64,000 bases of DNA from JAXJSP01 sp036310005 (lineage in GTDB: Bacteria > Bacillota > Clostridia > Oscillospirales > Acutalibacteraceae), in the NCBI GenBank assembly GCA_036310005.1, contig JAXJSP010000050.1, forward strand, positions 36,540 through 100,539, given 5' to 3'. Of the stretch, positions 9,478 to 18,601 are shown piece by piece. Position 1 is the stretch's first letter; the number at the start of each line of letters is the position of its first letter. The notes under the pieces were generated by a model. It was not told the DNA's origin, made no database searches, and worked only from the letters and a program-made list of their open reading frames with translations. The position numbers and the translations under genes are program-made.

Positions 9478-10012
9478 AGATATTAAATCGGTTCTTTTAT
9501 CAGAAAAACAACTTGATGAAATTACCACCGTGTTAGGCGAAAAGATAACCGCTGATTACAAAAATAAAAGAGTATTGGCAGTCGGACTTTTAAAAGGTTC
9601 TTTTATCTTTATGGCTGATTTAATCAGAAAAATTGATTTACCTCTTGAAGTCGATTTTATGGTCGCATCGTCATACGGAGCAGGCACCGAAACGAGCAAT
9701 ATGGTGGAAATAAAAAAAGACATAAGAAAAGATTTATCGGGTTATCATGTGCTGATAGTCGAGGATATTATTGACTCCGGCAACACAATGTCCTGTGTAA
9801 AAAAACTGCTTGAAAGCAGAAACGCGGAGAGCGTGAAACTGTGTACGCTTTTAGATAAACCCGCACGCAGACAAGTCGAAATCGAAGTCGATTATACAGG
9901 ACAGGAAATTCCTGATGAGTTTGTTGTAGGATACGGACTCGATTATGCTGAAAAATACAGAAATTTACCTTATCTCGGAATACTGTCGCCGGCAGTGTAC
10001 GGAAGAAAATAA
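9470..10012 (+). CDS. hpt: Hypoxanthine phosphoribosyltransferase
   Basis: 180 residues. The PRPP-binding loop VLIVEDIIDSGNTM and the flexible-loop region are those of purine salvage enzymes converting hypoxanthine or guanine to IMP or GMP. ATG at 9470 overlaps the TGA of tilS by eight bases, implying coupled translation. ftsH follows after 15 bases. Confidence 0.96.
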   Translation: MNEDIKSVLLSEKQLDEITTVLGEKITADYKNKRVLAVGLLKGSFIFMADLIRKIDLPLEVDFMVASSYGAGTETSNMVEIKKDIRKDLSGYHVLIVEDIIDSGNTMSCVKKLLESRNAESVKLCTLLDKPARRQVEIEVDYTGQEIPDEFVVGYGLDYAEKYRNLPYLGILSPAVYGRK

Positions 10013-10027
10013 TATTGGAGATATAAT

Positions 10028-11887
10028 ATGAATAACAAATTAAAAAACATACTGCTGTTTATCGTCTTGCCGATAGTAATCATTGTTTCGTTTTGGGGAA
10101 TGACGCAGTTAAAATCTCAAACCGTAACAAAAGAATATTCTGAAATATTGCAAATGTTTGAAGAAAATGAAGTCAAAGAGTTTTCTTTGGACCTCGGTAG
10201 CGGAGAGTTGCAATATACTTTAAGAGACGATAAAGAACAAAGAGTTTATACTTATAATGCAAACGCTTCTGTTTTCTTTGAGGATATCAACGAAATTGTA
10301 AAAGATATCAATAAAAATGCAAAAACAGAAGAAGAAAAGATAGTTTATGACTATATTCCCGTAAAGGACACAACCTGGATTTCAAGTTTGCTCCCGATGG
10401 TTGTCGGAGTAGCCTTAATTGCTGCACTTTGGATATTTATGTCAAAGCGTATGGGCAAAATGATGGGCGGCGACACAACAATGGGCTTTGGCAAAGCCCG
10501 TATTAAAAAGCAGGAAGACGACAAACGCAAAACTACTTTTGCCGATGTCGCAGGCGCAGACGAGGAAAAAGCAGAACTTGAAGAAATTGTCGAGTTTTTA
10601 AAAGGACCTAAAAAGTTTAATGATATGGGCGCAAGAATTCCGAAAGGCGTGCTGCTTGTAGGCCCTCCGGGTACAGGTAAAACCTTGCTTGCAAGAGCAG
10701 TTGCGGGTGAAGCAAATGTTCCGTTTTTCTCAATTTCAGGCTCTGACTTCGTTGAAATGTATGTCGGTGTCGGTGCGTCAAGAGTAAGAGATTTGTTTTC
10801 TCAGGCAAAAAAACAGGCACCTGCAATCATCTTTATTGATGAAATAGATGCAGTAGGTCGTCAGCGTGGCGCAGGCCTTGGCGGCGGACACGACGAGAGG
10901 GAACAGACTTTAAACCAACTTTTAGTTGAAATGGACGGTTTCGGTGCAAACGAAGGTGTAATCATTATTGCCGCAACAAACCGACCTGATATTTTAGATA
11001 AAGCGCTTTTAAGACCGGGCAGATTTGACAGACAGATTACTGTTAATTACCCCGATGTAAAGGGCAGAGAAGAAATACTGAAAGTACATTCCCGTTCAAA
11101 GCCGCTCGGACCGGATGTAAATTTGAAAACTATTGCACGCTCTACTTCCGGCTTTACAGGTGCAGACCTTGAAAACCTGTTAAATGAGGCGGCACTTCTT
11201 GCAGTAAGAGAAGGCAGAAAAGCAATAGTCGAGTCAAACATCGAAGAGGCAACCATTAAGGTTGTAATGGGTTCGGAAAAGAAATCGCACGTTATCAACG
11301 ATAAAGATAAACTCGTAACTTCATACCACGAAGCAGGACATGCAATTGTATCTTATTTCTTGCCTACTCAGGACCCTGTCCACCAGATTTCCATTATCCC
11401 GAGAGGCATGGCGGCAGGATACACAATGTATCTGCCGAATGAAGATAAAAATCATGTCTCAAAAGCAAAACTTACCGAGGATATATGTTCATTACTCGGA
11501 GGCAGAGCGGCAGAAGAACTCACCCAACCCGATATTTGTACAGGCGCATCAAACGATATCGAAAGAGCAACCGAAACCGCACGCAATATGATAACAAAAT
11601 ACGGAATGAGCGAAAAACTCGGACCTGTTGTTTACGGAAAAAGCGACGAGGAGGTGTTCCTCGGCAGAGATTTCGGAACACAGAAAAATTATTCTGAAAA
11701 AATTGCTTCTGTCATTGATGAGGAAATAGACTTAATTATCAAAACTCAGTATGATAAGGCAAAAAGCATTTTATCGGAAAATATGGACAAACTTCATACT
11801 GTTGCAAAATATCTTTTCGACAACGAAAAAATGAATTCTGAACAGTTTGATGATATGATGAAAGGTAATTTAATTGAGGAGGAATAA
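10028..11887 (+). CDS. ftsH: ATP-dependent zinc metalloprotease FtsH
   Basis: 619 residues with two N-terminal membrane helices (about 8-26 and 118-138) around an extracytoplasmic domain, an AAA+ module (Walker A GPPGTGKT, Walker B IIFIDEID, second region of homology with LLRPGRFDR) and the peptidase domain with zinc motif HEAGH. It degrades misfolded membrane proteins and short-lived regulators. The length is typical. It closes the tilS-hpt-ftsH unit. Confidence 0.97.
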   Translation: MNNKLKNILLFIVLPIVIIVSFWGMTQLKSQTVTKEYSEILQMFEENEVKEFSLDLGSGELQYTLRDDKEQRVYTYNANASVFFEDINEIVKDINKNAKTEEEKIVYDYIPVKDTTWISSLLPMVVGVALIAALWIFMSKRMGKMMGGDTTMGFGKARIKKQEDDKRKTTFADVAGADEEKAELEEIVEFLKGPKKFNDMGARIPKGVLLVGPPGTGKTLLARAVAGEANVPFFSISGSDFVEMYVGVGASRVRDLFSQAKKQAPAIIFIDEIDAVGRQRGAGLGGGHDEREQTLNQLLVEMDGFGANEGVIIIAATNRPDILDKALLRPGRFDRQITVNYPDVKGREEILKVHSRSKPLGPDVNLKTIARSTSGFTGADLENLLNEAALLAVREGRKAIVESNIEEATIKVVMGSEKKSHVINDKDKLVTSYHEAGHAIVSYFLPTQDPVHQISIIPRGMAAGYTMYLPNEDKNHVSKAKLTEDICSLLGGRAAEELTQPDICTGASNDIERATETARNMITKYGMSEKLGPVVYGKSDEEVFLGRDFGTQKNYSEKIASVIDEEIDLIIKTQYDKAKSILSENMDKLHTVAKYLFDNEKMNSEQFDDMMKGNLIEEE

Positions 11888-11891
11888 ATTT

Positions 11892-12083
11892 ATGACAGTA
11901 ACAAAAGATTCAATCATCGGCGATATACTCGATGCAGCACCTCAAACAGCAGTATATTTTATGGAAATGGGTATGCACTGTTTAGGTTGCCCTTCGGCAA
12001 GAGGCGAATCACTTGAAGAAGCTTGCTTGGTTCACGGAATTGATGTAGATGAACTTATTGATAAAATCAACGCCGCTATCTGA
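11892..12083 (+). CDS. DUF1858 domain protein
   Basis: 63 residues forming a single DUF1858 domain: TKDSIIGDILDAAPQ, then GMHCLGCPSARGESLEEAC with the CLGC cysteine pair. Such domains appear alone or fused to hybrid-cluster or ScdA-like proteins in anaerobes and are thought to bind or sense Fe-S or nitrosative stress, but the function is unproven. The ATG follows GAGGAGG at the end of ftsH, four bases after its stop, so it is probably co-expressed. Confidence 0.85.
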   Translation: MTVTKDSIIGDILDAAPQTAVYFMEMGMHCLGCPSARGESLEEACLVHGIDVDELIDKINAAI

Positions 12084-12085
12084 TA

Positions 12086-12763
12086 ATGATAATTTGTAAG
12101 AGGCTTAAAAAAGCAGCAAGCCTTGTAAAAAAAGGCAGCAGGGTTGCCGACATAGGCACCGACCACGCAAAATTACCGGTATTGTTGATACAGCAAGGCA
12201 TTTCGCCTTGCTGTATTGCAAGTGATATTATGCAAGGTCCGCTCGATAACGCGCTTAAAACAGTACAAAGTGCCGGAGTACAGGATAAAATAGATTTGCG
12301 ACTTTGCGACGGACTTGAAAAAATTAACGAAAATGAAGTCGATACAATAGTTATTGCCGGTATGGGCGGAGAAATGATAATAAAAATTATTTCAGACACC
12401 CCCTGGTGTAAAAACAAAGAACTGATTTTACAACCAATGACTGCGGCAGATAAACTCAGAGCCTATTTGTCAAAAGAAGGCTTTTTGGTAAAAAAGGAAG
12501 TAGCAGTTACCGATATGGGTAAGCACTACTGCCTTTTAAGTGTTATATATGACGGTGTTAAAGATAAAAAATATGATAAAGAATACCTTTATGTCGGAAA
12601 TATATATAACGATTCAAAAGATTCACAAGAATACTTAAATCACCAGATCAAAAAATTAAACAAGATAAAAACAGGACTTATTAATTCAAAGCAAAAAGAC
12701 GAAAAAAGAATTAATGACCTTGACGATATTATTAATGCAGTAAGCAGGAGGTTAGAAAAATGA
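12086..12763 (+). CDS. trmK: tRNA (adenine(22)-N1)-methyltransferase TrmK
   Basis: 225 residues. The class I SAM-binding motif VADIGTDHAKLP and the TrmK-specific DTIVIAGMGGEMI match the enzyme that makes m1A22 in bacterial tRNA. The C-terminal 70 residues form a charged coiled coil, as in B. subtilis YqfN. It starts two bases after the upstream stop and overlaps the next gene by four bases (ATGA), the usual trmK-nif3 pairing. Confidence 0.93.
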   Translation: MIICKRLKKAASLVKKGSRVADIGTDHAKLPVLLIQQGISPCCIASDIMQGPLDNALKTVQSAGVQDKIDLRLCDGLEKINENEVDTIVIAGMGGEMIIKIISDTPWCKNKELILQPMTAADKLRAYLSKEGFLVKKEVAVTDMGKHYCLLSVIYDGVKDKKYDKEYLYVGNIYNDSKDSQEYLNHQIKKLNKIKTGLINSKQKDEKRINDLDDIINAVSRRLEK

Positions 12764-13491
12764 CAGTTAAAGATGTACTAACAGTATTAGATAACTTTGC
12801 ACCGTTTGATACACAACTTGATTTTGATAATTCGGGCCTGCTTGTAGGGAACGAAAACGATAGCGTTACAAAAATCGGGATAGCATTGGATGCAACAAAC
12901 GATGTTATAAATAAAGCGGTAAACTCAAATTGCGATTTGCTCATAACACATCACCCGATAATATTTGATGCGTTAAAACAGATGGATACATCTTCTTTAC
13001 CCGCTTTGTGTATCAAAAAAGGCTTGAATGTAATCAGCGTACATACAAATTTTGATATAGCAAAAGGCGGAGTAAACGACTGCCTTGCAAAAAAATTGGA
13101 ACTTGAAAATGTTCAGCCTTTATCCGATATGGCAAGAGTAGGGTATAAGCATTTTGAAAATGCAACTTGTTTTGCAAAGTTTTTAAAAGAAAAACTTGAC
13201 TGCTCGGTTAAATTTACAAATGTAAATGCACCTATTGAAAAAATTGCGATTTGCGGGGGAAGCGGCGCTTGTTATATGCAGGATGCAATTATTAATAACT
13301 GCGATGCTTTAGTAACAGGCGAAGCAAAACATAACAACCGAATTGATGCAGTCAATTTAGACTTTGCACTTTTTGAATGCGGACATTTTAATACGGAAAA
13401 ATTTATAAAAGAAAAAATTTACGAGATACTCTCTTTAAATAATTTTTGTTGTGAAATTATCGAAGAAAAAGATCCTGCCGAATATATTTAA
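12760..13491 (+). CDS. Nif3-like dinuclear metal-centre protein (YqfO family)
   Basis: 243 residues with the family's metal ligands in LLITHHPIIF, in SVHTNFD and in the C-terminal FECGHFNTE. These are the short form without the middle PII/CutA-like insertion. The protein forms toroidal hexamers with two metal ions; its biochemical role is uncertain (GTP cyclohydrolase 1 type 2 homologue in databases). It overlaps trmK by four bases. Confidence 0.9.
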   Translation: MTVKDVLTVLDNFAPFDTQLDFDNSGLLVGNENDSVTKIGIALDATNDVINKAVNSNCDLLITHHPIIFDALKQMDTSSLPALCIKKGLNVISVHTNFDIAKGGVNDCLAKKLELENVQPLSDMARVGYKHFENATCFAKFLKEKLDCSVKFTNVNAPIEKIAICGGSGACYMQDAIINNCDALVTGEAKHNNRIDAVNLDFALFECGHFNTEKFIKEKIYEILSLNNFCCEIIEEKDPAEYI

Positions 13492-13508
13492 AAAGGAAAG
13501 ATTATTTA

Positions 13509-15197
13509 ATGCCCCTTGACGGAATATTTTTAAATTGCCTTTTAGCCGAGTTGAAACAGGCGGAGGAAAGCAGAATTGAAAAAATATATCAACCGTCGCA
13601 CGATGAATTTGTATTTAATTTGCGAGGAAAAGATTTTAATAAAAAACTGTTGATTACTCTCAGCGGTGTTGCTCCCCGCATACATTTCACAAGCTTGAAT
13701 TTTGAAAATCCGCAGACACCGCCGCCCCTTTGTATGCTTGTAAGAAAACACTTTCAGTCGGCAAAACTGAAAAACATTACACAACTGTCTTTGGACAGAG
13801 TGCTGACGCTGAATTTTACGGGCTTTAATGAAATGGGCGACGAGGTCGAACTTTCGGTTATCGTAGAAATAATGGGCAGAAATTCCAATATAATCTTTAC
13901 CGCAAACGGAAAAATTATTGATTCTGTGCGCCGCACGGACCCCGAAAAATCAGACCGGCTTATATTACCCGGAGCCAAATATGTATATCCGCAGATTCGC
14001 GATAAAGAAAATATCCTTACTTGCAATATAGATTTGCTTGCAGATAAAATAAGTGAGCAAACATCTTATTTGTATAAATCAATAGGCAGTTGCATTGAGG
14101 GAGTAAGTCCGTTAGTTGCAAGGGAAATAACGATTAATGCGTTTTGTGATGTCGATATAACCTGTCCGCTAAACGACACTCAAAAAGAAAAACTCAAAGC
14201 CGAACTTTATAACTTTAAAAATAATGTTATAAATGCAAAGCCTTATGTAACAGGCGATAATGATTACTGCTTTATGAAAATAAACCAGTATGCAGGCGAA
14301 AACATACAGCAAGAGTCGTTTAATCAACTTTTGGATGAGTTTTATAAGGACAGACAAAAAAGCGACACAATCAAAAGAAAAGCCCGTGATATGATAAAAC
14401 TCATTAATTCTTTAACTGAGCGAAAAGTCAGAAAGATTGAAAAGCAAAAGGGCGAACTTGCAAGATGTGAGGATAAAGAACAATTAAGAATTTACGGTGA
14501 ACTTTTAAAAGCGAATTTATATAAACTCAAAAAGGGAAGCCCGTATTGCGAGGTTGAAAACTATTACGAATCGCCGGTAAAAACCGTCAGAATTAAATTA
14601 AAACCCGAATTATCACCCTCGCAAAACGCGACAAGATATTTCAAAGAATATAAAAAGGCACACACCGCCGAGCAGAAATTAACCGAGTTGATAATAGAAG
14701 GCGAAAAAGAACTTGATTATTTCGAGAGCGTCTATGACTCGATTTTAAGAGCCGAGGGCGAAAAAGACTTGTCGCAGATTCGGTTAGAACTTGCAGAACA
14801 GGGGTATATAAGACTCCCGAAATCTTATCAAAAACCTGCAAAACCTCTACCGCCGTATGAGTTTGAAAAAGACAGATTTAAAATCTATGTAGGCAGAAAC
14901 AATAAGCAAAACGACCAACTTACTTTAAAAACTGCCGCTAAAAGCGATATCTGGCTGCACACAAAAAATATACACGGTTCTCATACGATAATTGTCGCCG
15001 AGGGCAGACAGGTGCCTCAAAGCGTTATCGAATACGCAGCCTCTGTTTGCGCTTATCATTCAAAAGCCAAACAGTCAAATCAGGTTGCAGTAGATTATTG
15101 CCCTGTCAAAAATGTTAAAAAACCAAACGGTGCAAAACCGGGTATGGTAATATACGATAACTATAATACGGTGTATGTCACACCAAAGGAGATATAA
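13509..15197 (+). CDS. rqcH: Rqc2 homologue RqcH (NFACT protein)
   Basis: 562 residues with NFACT-N, two helix-hairpin-helix elements, a long coiled coil (about 285-450) and the C-terminal NFACT-R domain (KSDIWLHTKNIHGSH). The catalytic Asp-Arg pair needed for adding alanine tails to stalled nascent chains is present at D96-R97 (SLDRVL). It acts on 50S subunits in ribosome quality control; older names are FbpA/YloA. AAAGGA precedes the ATG. Its stop overlaps the next start by one base. Confidence 0.94.
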   Translation: MPLDGIFLNCLLAELKQAEESRIEKIYQPSHDEFVFNLRGKDFNKKLLITLSGVAPRIHFTSLNFENPQTPPPLCMLVRKHFQSAKLKNITQLSLDRVLTLNFTGFNEMGDEVELSVIVEIMGRNSNIIFTANGKIIDSVRRTDPEKSDRLILPGAKYVYPQIRDKENILTCNIDLLADKISEQTSYLYKSIGSCIEGVSPLVAREITINAFCDVDITCPLNDTQKEKLKAELYNFKNNVINAKPYVTGDNDYCFMKINQYAGENIQQESFNQLLDEFYKDRQKSDTIKRKARDMIKLINSLTERKVRKIEKQKGELARCEDKEQLRIYGELLKANLYKLKKGSPYCEVENYYESPVKTVRIKLKPELSPSQNATRYFKEYKKAHTAEQKLTELIIEGEKELDYFESVYDSILRAEGEKDLSQIRLELAEQGYIRLPKSYQKPAKPLPPYEFEKDRFKIYVGRNNKQNDQLTLKTAAKSDIWLHTKNIHGSHTIIVAEGRQVPQSVIEYAASVCAYHSKAKQSNQVAVDYCPVKNVKKPNGAKPGMVIYDNYNTVYVTPKEI

Positions 15198-16231
15198 TGA
15201 AAAAAATTACACTTTACTTAGCAACGCTGATTTTAATATCACTTGTCTTATGCTCTTGCGCCGGAACCGCAACCTCCACGACAATTAATATATCGTCATC
15301 ATCGGAGAATACAAGTTCAGTTTCGCAAACTTCATCCGAAGTTTCACCGACTTCGTCTGCCGACAGTATAAGTTCTTACGCAAGCAGTTTGCAGGCTTTC
15401 GGAGATGTATCAAGTGAAGATATTTCTTCACTTTTGGCACAAGCATCAAGCGAACAGGAAAGTGTGGCATCGGTGCCTCCCAAGGTCGTTGTTAAAAAAG
15501 TTGTCACCACTACATATTCAACAGTTGATACTTCCTCCGCGCAAACATCATCCGATAATACGGTATCCGCATCACAAAGCGTAATCAAAGTTATGCCGAT
15601 AGGCGAAATCACTACAAGCGGCGGAGTGCCCGATTCGAGCAGTTCTGCTTATAGACAGATTCTTGCAGACAAATACTCAAGTTTAAATGTTAAAACAGAG
15701 TATGTCGGCACACAAAACACCGCGTCGGCAGAAATGAAAGATGCAAATATTTATCATTGTGGGTATACAAACGCGACCGCGAAAAGTATCCTTGAAAACG
15801 AAATAAATAATATCATACAGTGCGACACACCGGATATAATCATTTTAATGCTCGGCAGAAATGATATAATTCAGGGGACCGATGTCAATGATTTTTTAAA
15901 TTATCTGGCACAAACGGTAGATAAATTAAAATCTGCATATCCTTCGGCAAAGATTTTCTTGCCGAGTGTTCCGCCCGTAAGACAAAGCGACGGAGCAGAA
16001 CAAATGAGTGACAGCGATATTGAAAAAGCATATTTTGAGGGAATTAAACTTGTAGCAAGTCAAAAACAGGTTGAGTTTATTGATATGAGCGTTAGTAATT
16101 CGAGTTTAGATTTCAGTTGTTATACTGATGCTGCTACCTCCTATGCTTACCCGAATAAGCAAGGATATGAGAAAATTGCTGATGTAATATTTAAAGCAAC
16201 CGAAAATACAGTAAACAGTCTTAAAAAGTAA
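15197..16231 (+). CDS. SGNH/GDSL-fold lipoprotein, probably catalytically inactive
   Basis: 344 residues. A lipoprotein signal peptide ends at LCSC with Cys21, followed by about 110 Ser/Thr-rich residues, a likely wall-spanning linker. Residues about 130-340 look like an SGNH hydrolase domain: block III is LGRND, and a late block reads YPNKQGY. However block I reads MPIGEITTSGG where active enzymes have a GDS motif, and the late block has Tyr where the catalytic His (HPN) should be. Both Ser and His therefore seem to be lost, suggesting a binding pseudoenzyme. Translation is coupled to rqcH (TAATG). Confidence 0.75.
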   Translation: MKKITLYLATLILISLVLCSCAGTATSTTINISSSSENTSSVSQTSSEVSPTSSADSISSYASSLQAFGDVSSEDISSLLAQASSEQESVASVPPKVVVKKVVTTTYSTVDTSSAQTSSDNTVSASQSVIKVMPIGEITTSGGVPDSSSSAYRQILADKYSSLNVKTEYVGTQNTASAEMKDANIYHCGYTNATAKSILENEINNIIQCDTPDIIILMLGRNDIIQGTDVNDFLNYLAQTVDKLKSAYPSAKIFLPSVPPVRQSDGAEQMSDSDIEKAYFEGIKLVASQKQVEFIDMSVSNSSLDFSCYTDAATSYAYPNKQGYEKIADVIFKATENTVNSLKK

Positions 16232-16233
16232 TA

Positions 16234-16262
16234 TTGCAATTAAGCGGCATTTATTATATAAT
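16234..16262 (+). promoter_or_regulatory. Sigma-A promoter for yajC
   Basis: TTGCAA, 17-base spacer, perfect TATAAT, immediately after the lipoprotein stop and 31 bases before the yajC start. Confidence 0.75.
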
Positions 16263-16292
16263 TATAAAATATTAAAACTTGGAGGAAATAAA

Positions 16293-16712
16293 ATGTTAAA
16301 TTTAGCAACTAACTTTGTAGCAGAACAGACAACACAAGCAAACGGTATGAGCAGTCTTGCTTCTATCGGTATTTTGGTTTTATTTGTAGTTATTATGTAT
16401 TTTCTTATGATAAGACCGCAGAAAAAACGCGAAAAAGAAGAAGCAAAAATGAGAAACAGCATTGAAATCGGTGATGAAATTCTCACAATCGGCGGTATCT
16501 ACGGAAGAGTAGTATCTTTAAAAGAAGACTCGCTTATCATTGAATCATCAGGTGACAGAAGCAAATTAAGAATTACCCGTTCTGCAGTATCTCAGAATCT
16601 TACTGTTCATGATACTCCTGCTCCCGTAAAAGAGGAAAAGGCAACTGCAAAAAAGGCTGAAAAAGAAGAAAAGAAAGAAAAACAGGACAAGCAGGAAAAA
16701 GAAGATAAGTAA
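16293..16712 (+). CDS. yajC: Preprotein translocase subunit YajC
   Basis: 139 residues. One membrane helix (about 22-42) is followed by the family signature MIRPQKKREKE and a small beta domain (IGDEILTIGGIYGRV). It associates with SecDF and the SecYEG translocon. The last 40 residues are an unusually long Lys/Glu repeat tail. GGAGG precedes the ATG; it has its own promoter and terminator, so it is largely monocistronic. Confidence 0.95.
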   Translation: MLNLATNFVAEQTTQANGMSSLASIGILVLFVVIMYFLMIRPQKKREKEEAKMRNSIEIGDEILTIGGIYGRVVSLKEDSLIIESSGDRSKLRITRSAVSQNLTVHDTPAPVKEEKATAKKAEKEEKKEKQDKQEKEDK

Positions 16713-16720
16713 TAAAAAAT

Positions 16721-16757
16721 GCACCTTTGGAATAAGTATTATTCCGGAGGTGCTTTT
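16721..16757 (+). terminator. Strong terminator after yajC that contains the next gene's Shine-Dalgarno
   Basis: A 15-bp stem (arms 16721-16735 and 16739-16753, two G-U pairs, loop GTA) is followed by TTTTATTTT. The 3' arm contains GGAGG, which is the only ribosome binding site for the TTG-started membrane protein beginning at 16761. In a read-through transcript that site would be paired. Confidence 0.85.
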
Positions 16758-16760
16758 ATT

Positions 16761-17135
16761 TTGAAGAAATATTTACCTTATTTGATAGGCTGCGGCGTAG
16801 GTTATTTAATAACCTTTGCTTTGATATTTATATTTGCTTTTTTGTTTTTAAGCGACACTTTAACCGCCGATGCAGCGCCTGTTGCATCAATTATTGCCTT
16901 GTCTGTAGGCGCTTTTGCGGGCGGATGCATCAGCGCACTTTTGAAAAAAGAAAAAGGGCTTGTAAACGGAGCAGTAACAGGTCTTGTTATGTTTTTTATA
17001 ACTCTTGCAATAGCACTCTTTAACGATACTGCTTTTACATATTATACTCTTATTAAAGCAGTAGTAGTTTTGCTTTTATCAAGCGCCGGCGGAATTTTGG
17101 GAGTCAATAAATCTCAAAAAAGAAAAATGATATAA
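16761..17135 (+). CDS. TIGR04086-like small membrane protein
   Basis: 124 residues with four predicted membrane helices and a basic C-terminus (NKSQKRKMI); it resembles the TIGR04086 family of Firmicutes, often found next to yajC. The function is unknown. TTG at 16761 is chosen because GGAGG lies ten bases upstream; an in-frame ATG at 16719 lies before the terminator and has no site. Access to the ribosome binding site is controlled by the yajC terminator hairpin if the gene is read from upstream. Confidence 0.7.
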   Translation: MKKYLPYLIGCGVGYLITFALIFIFAFLFLSDTLTADAAPVASIIALSVGAFAGGCISALLKKEKGLVNGAVTGLVMFFITLAIALFNDTAFTYYTLIKAVVVLLLSSAGGILGVNKSQKRKMI

Positions 17136-17140
17136 AATAT

Positions 17141-17169
17141 TTGAAATAGTATACATAGTATGATAAAAT
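17141..17169 (+). promoter_or_regulatory. Sigma-A promoter for the 183-residue membrane protein
   Basis: TTGAAA, 17-base spacer, TAAAAT directly after the preceding stop codon. Confidence 0.65.
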
Positions 17170-17199
17170 AAGAAAAAACAAACTATAGGGAAAATCAAA

Positions 17200-17751
17200 G
17201 TGAAAAAAACAACTGTACTTTCAACCGCACTTCAAATTTTTTTAAGATTTTTAGGCTACCATATTATGTGCCTTGTTGTGTCCTTTTCTATTCTGGCATT
17301 TTGTCCGGGTGTGTCGGGCGCATATATTGCACAAGGCTTTAATCTGGGAATTATTATTATGCTCCCGTATATGCTTGCTTATAAATTAGGCAACGACGAT
17401 ATAAACAGGGTTAAAAATGAGGTCATCAAAGAAGACAGATTTCGCGGGTTCAAATCAGGCTTTATTGCATATATTCCCGCACTCTTAATCGGCGTAGTAA
17501 TGATACTTGCCAAATTAGGCGTCGTACCGGAAATCTTTTTAGCATATTACAGAATATTAGAAGCACCGTTTTTACCTTTAAATCAAGCATTAATGCCGAC
17601 GGTATTTACTCTTAACGAAATACCTATGAGCGACGTGCTGATTTCCGTGTCCGTACTCGTTTTACCGCCGCTGTCGGTAGGAGCAGGTTACCTGTTCGGA
17701 TATGAAGACATATCATTCGCCGATACATATTTCCCCAAAAAGAAAAAATAA
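17200..17751 (+). CDS. Membrane protein of unknown function
   Basis: 183 residues with about four hydrophobic helices (residues 18-40, 45-62, 85-105 and 145-165) and a lysine-rich C-terminus. The GTG start is preceded by a weak GGGAA. It has its own promoter and is followed by a terminator, so it stands alone. I recognise no domain and infer only a membrane location. Confidence 0.7.
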   Translation: MKKTTVLSTALQIFLRFLGYHIMCLVVSFSILAFCPGVSGAYIAQGFNLGIIIMLPYMLAYKLGNDDINRVKNEVIKEDRFRGFKSGFIAYIPALLIGVVMILAKLGVVPEIFLAYYRILEAPFLPLNQALMPTVFTLNEIPMSDVLISVSVLVLPPLSVGAGYLFGYEDISFADTYFPKKKK

Positions 17752-17772
17752 AATATATAAAATACAAAAAGA

Positions 17773-17797
17773 CTCAAGGACCCCTTGAGCCTTTTTT
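17773..17797 (+). terminator. Rho-independent terminator
   Basis: CTCAAGG-ACC-CCTTGAG stem-loop followed by CCTTTTTT, ending the 183-residue membrane protein unit. Confidence 0.85.
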
Positions 17798-17802
17798 ACT
17801 TG

Positions 17803-17831
17803 TTGAAAAAAGGTAGAAGGTTAGTTATAAT
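17803..17831 (+). promoter_or_regulatory. Sigma-A promoter for cwlD-radA
   Basis: TTGAAA, 17-base spacer, perfect TATAAT, 58 bases before the cwlD start. A housekeeping-type promoter rather than an obvious sporulation one. Confidence 0.7.
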
Positions 17832-17889
17832 AAATTTGTATAAGTTCTACTGCTGCATTAAAAGTCATATTTTAATGTGAGGTGGTAAC

Positions 17890-18588
17890 TTGACTATAAC
17901 TAAAAAACAGATGATAATTGCCATGTCGGTTATAACGGTGATTTTAACGGTATTTGTTTCTCTTTCGGCTAAGAAAACAGTACCTGCAAATGTAAATTTC
18001 ACTTCTGCCCCTTATATAATAATCGATGCAGGGCACGGTGGGTTTGACGGTGGCGCAAGCGGAGCCGACGGTACATTGGAAAAAGACATAAATCTTTCTA
18101 TCGCTTTGAAAGTTAATTCCTACTTGAAAAAAGCAGGGCAAAAAACCGTGCTTGTAAGAGATTGCGATGAGGCAGTAAACACCGAAGGGGATAATTTAAG
18201 AGATAAAAAGAAAAGCGATATCCATAACCGCCACGCTCTGCAGCAAAAATATGAAAATTCTGTTTATCTTTGCATACATCAAAATCATTTCGGTCAAACG
18301 AGCGTAAAAGGTGCGCAAATTTTCTATTCGCAAAATGACGATATTTCAAAAGATTTAGCAAGCCTTTTACAGCAAAATATTAAAGAAAATCTGCAAAACG
18401 ATAATAACAGACAAATCAAACCCATTACAGAATCGGTTTATGTTGTCAGTAAAGCAACAGTCCCCGCGGTACTTATTGAATGTGGCTTTTTATCCAACAG
18501 CGAAGATTTGCAGAATCTTAAAAATGAAAAGTATCAGCTGAAATTAAGCAAAATAATTTCAGATACAGTCTGTGATTTTATAAAATAA
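17890..18588 (+). CDS. cwlD: N-acetylmuramoyl-L-alanine amidase CwlD
   Basis: 232 residues: one N-terminal membrane anchor (about 8-26) and an Amidase_3 domain. Zinc and catalytic residues are visible in DAGHGGFDGG, LEKDINLS, CIHQNHF and LIECGFLSN, and the CwlD-type KKSDIHNRH motif is present. CwlD trims peptide side chains from muramic acid so that muramic-delta-lactam can form in spore cortex, which fits an endospore former. TTG at 17890 follows GAGGTGG. radA follows after 13 bases. Confidence 0.88.
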   Translation: MTITKKQMIIAMSVITVILTVFVSLSAKKTVPANVNFTSAPYIIIDAGHGGFDGGASGADGTLEKDINLSIALKVNSYLKKAGQKTVLVRDCDEAVNTEGDNLRDKKKSDIHNRHALQQKYENSVYLCIHQNHFGQTSVKGAQIFYSQNDDISKDLASLLQQNIKENLQNDNNRQIKPITESVYVVSKATVPAVLIECGFLSNSEDLQNLKNEKYQLKLSKIISDTVCDFIK

Positions 18589-18601
18589 AGGAGAAGTTAA
18601 A

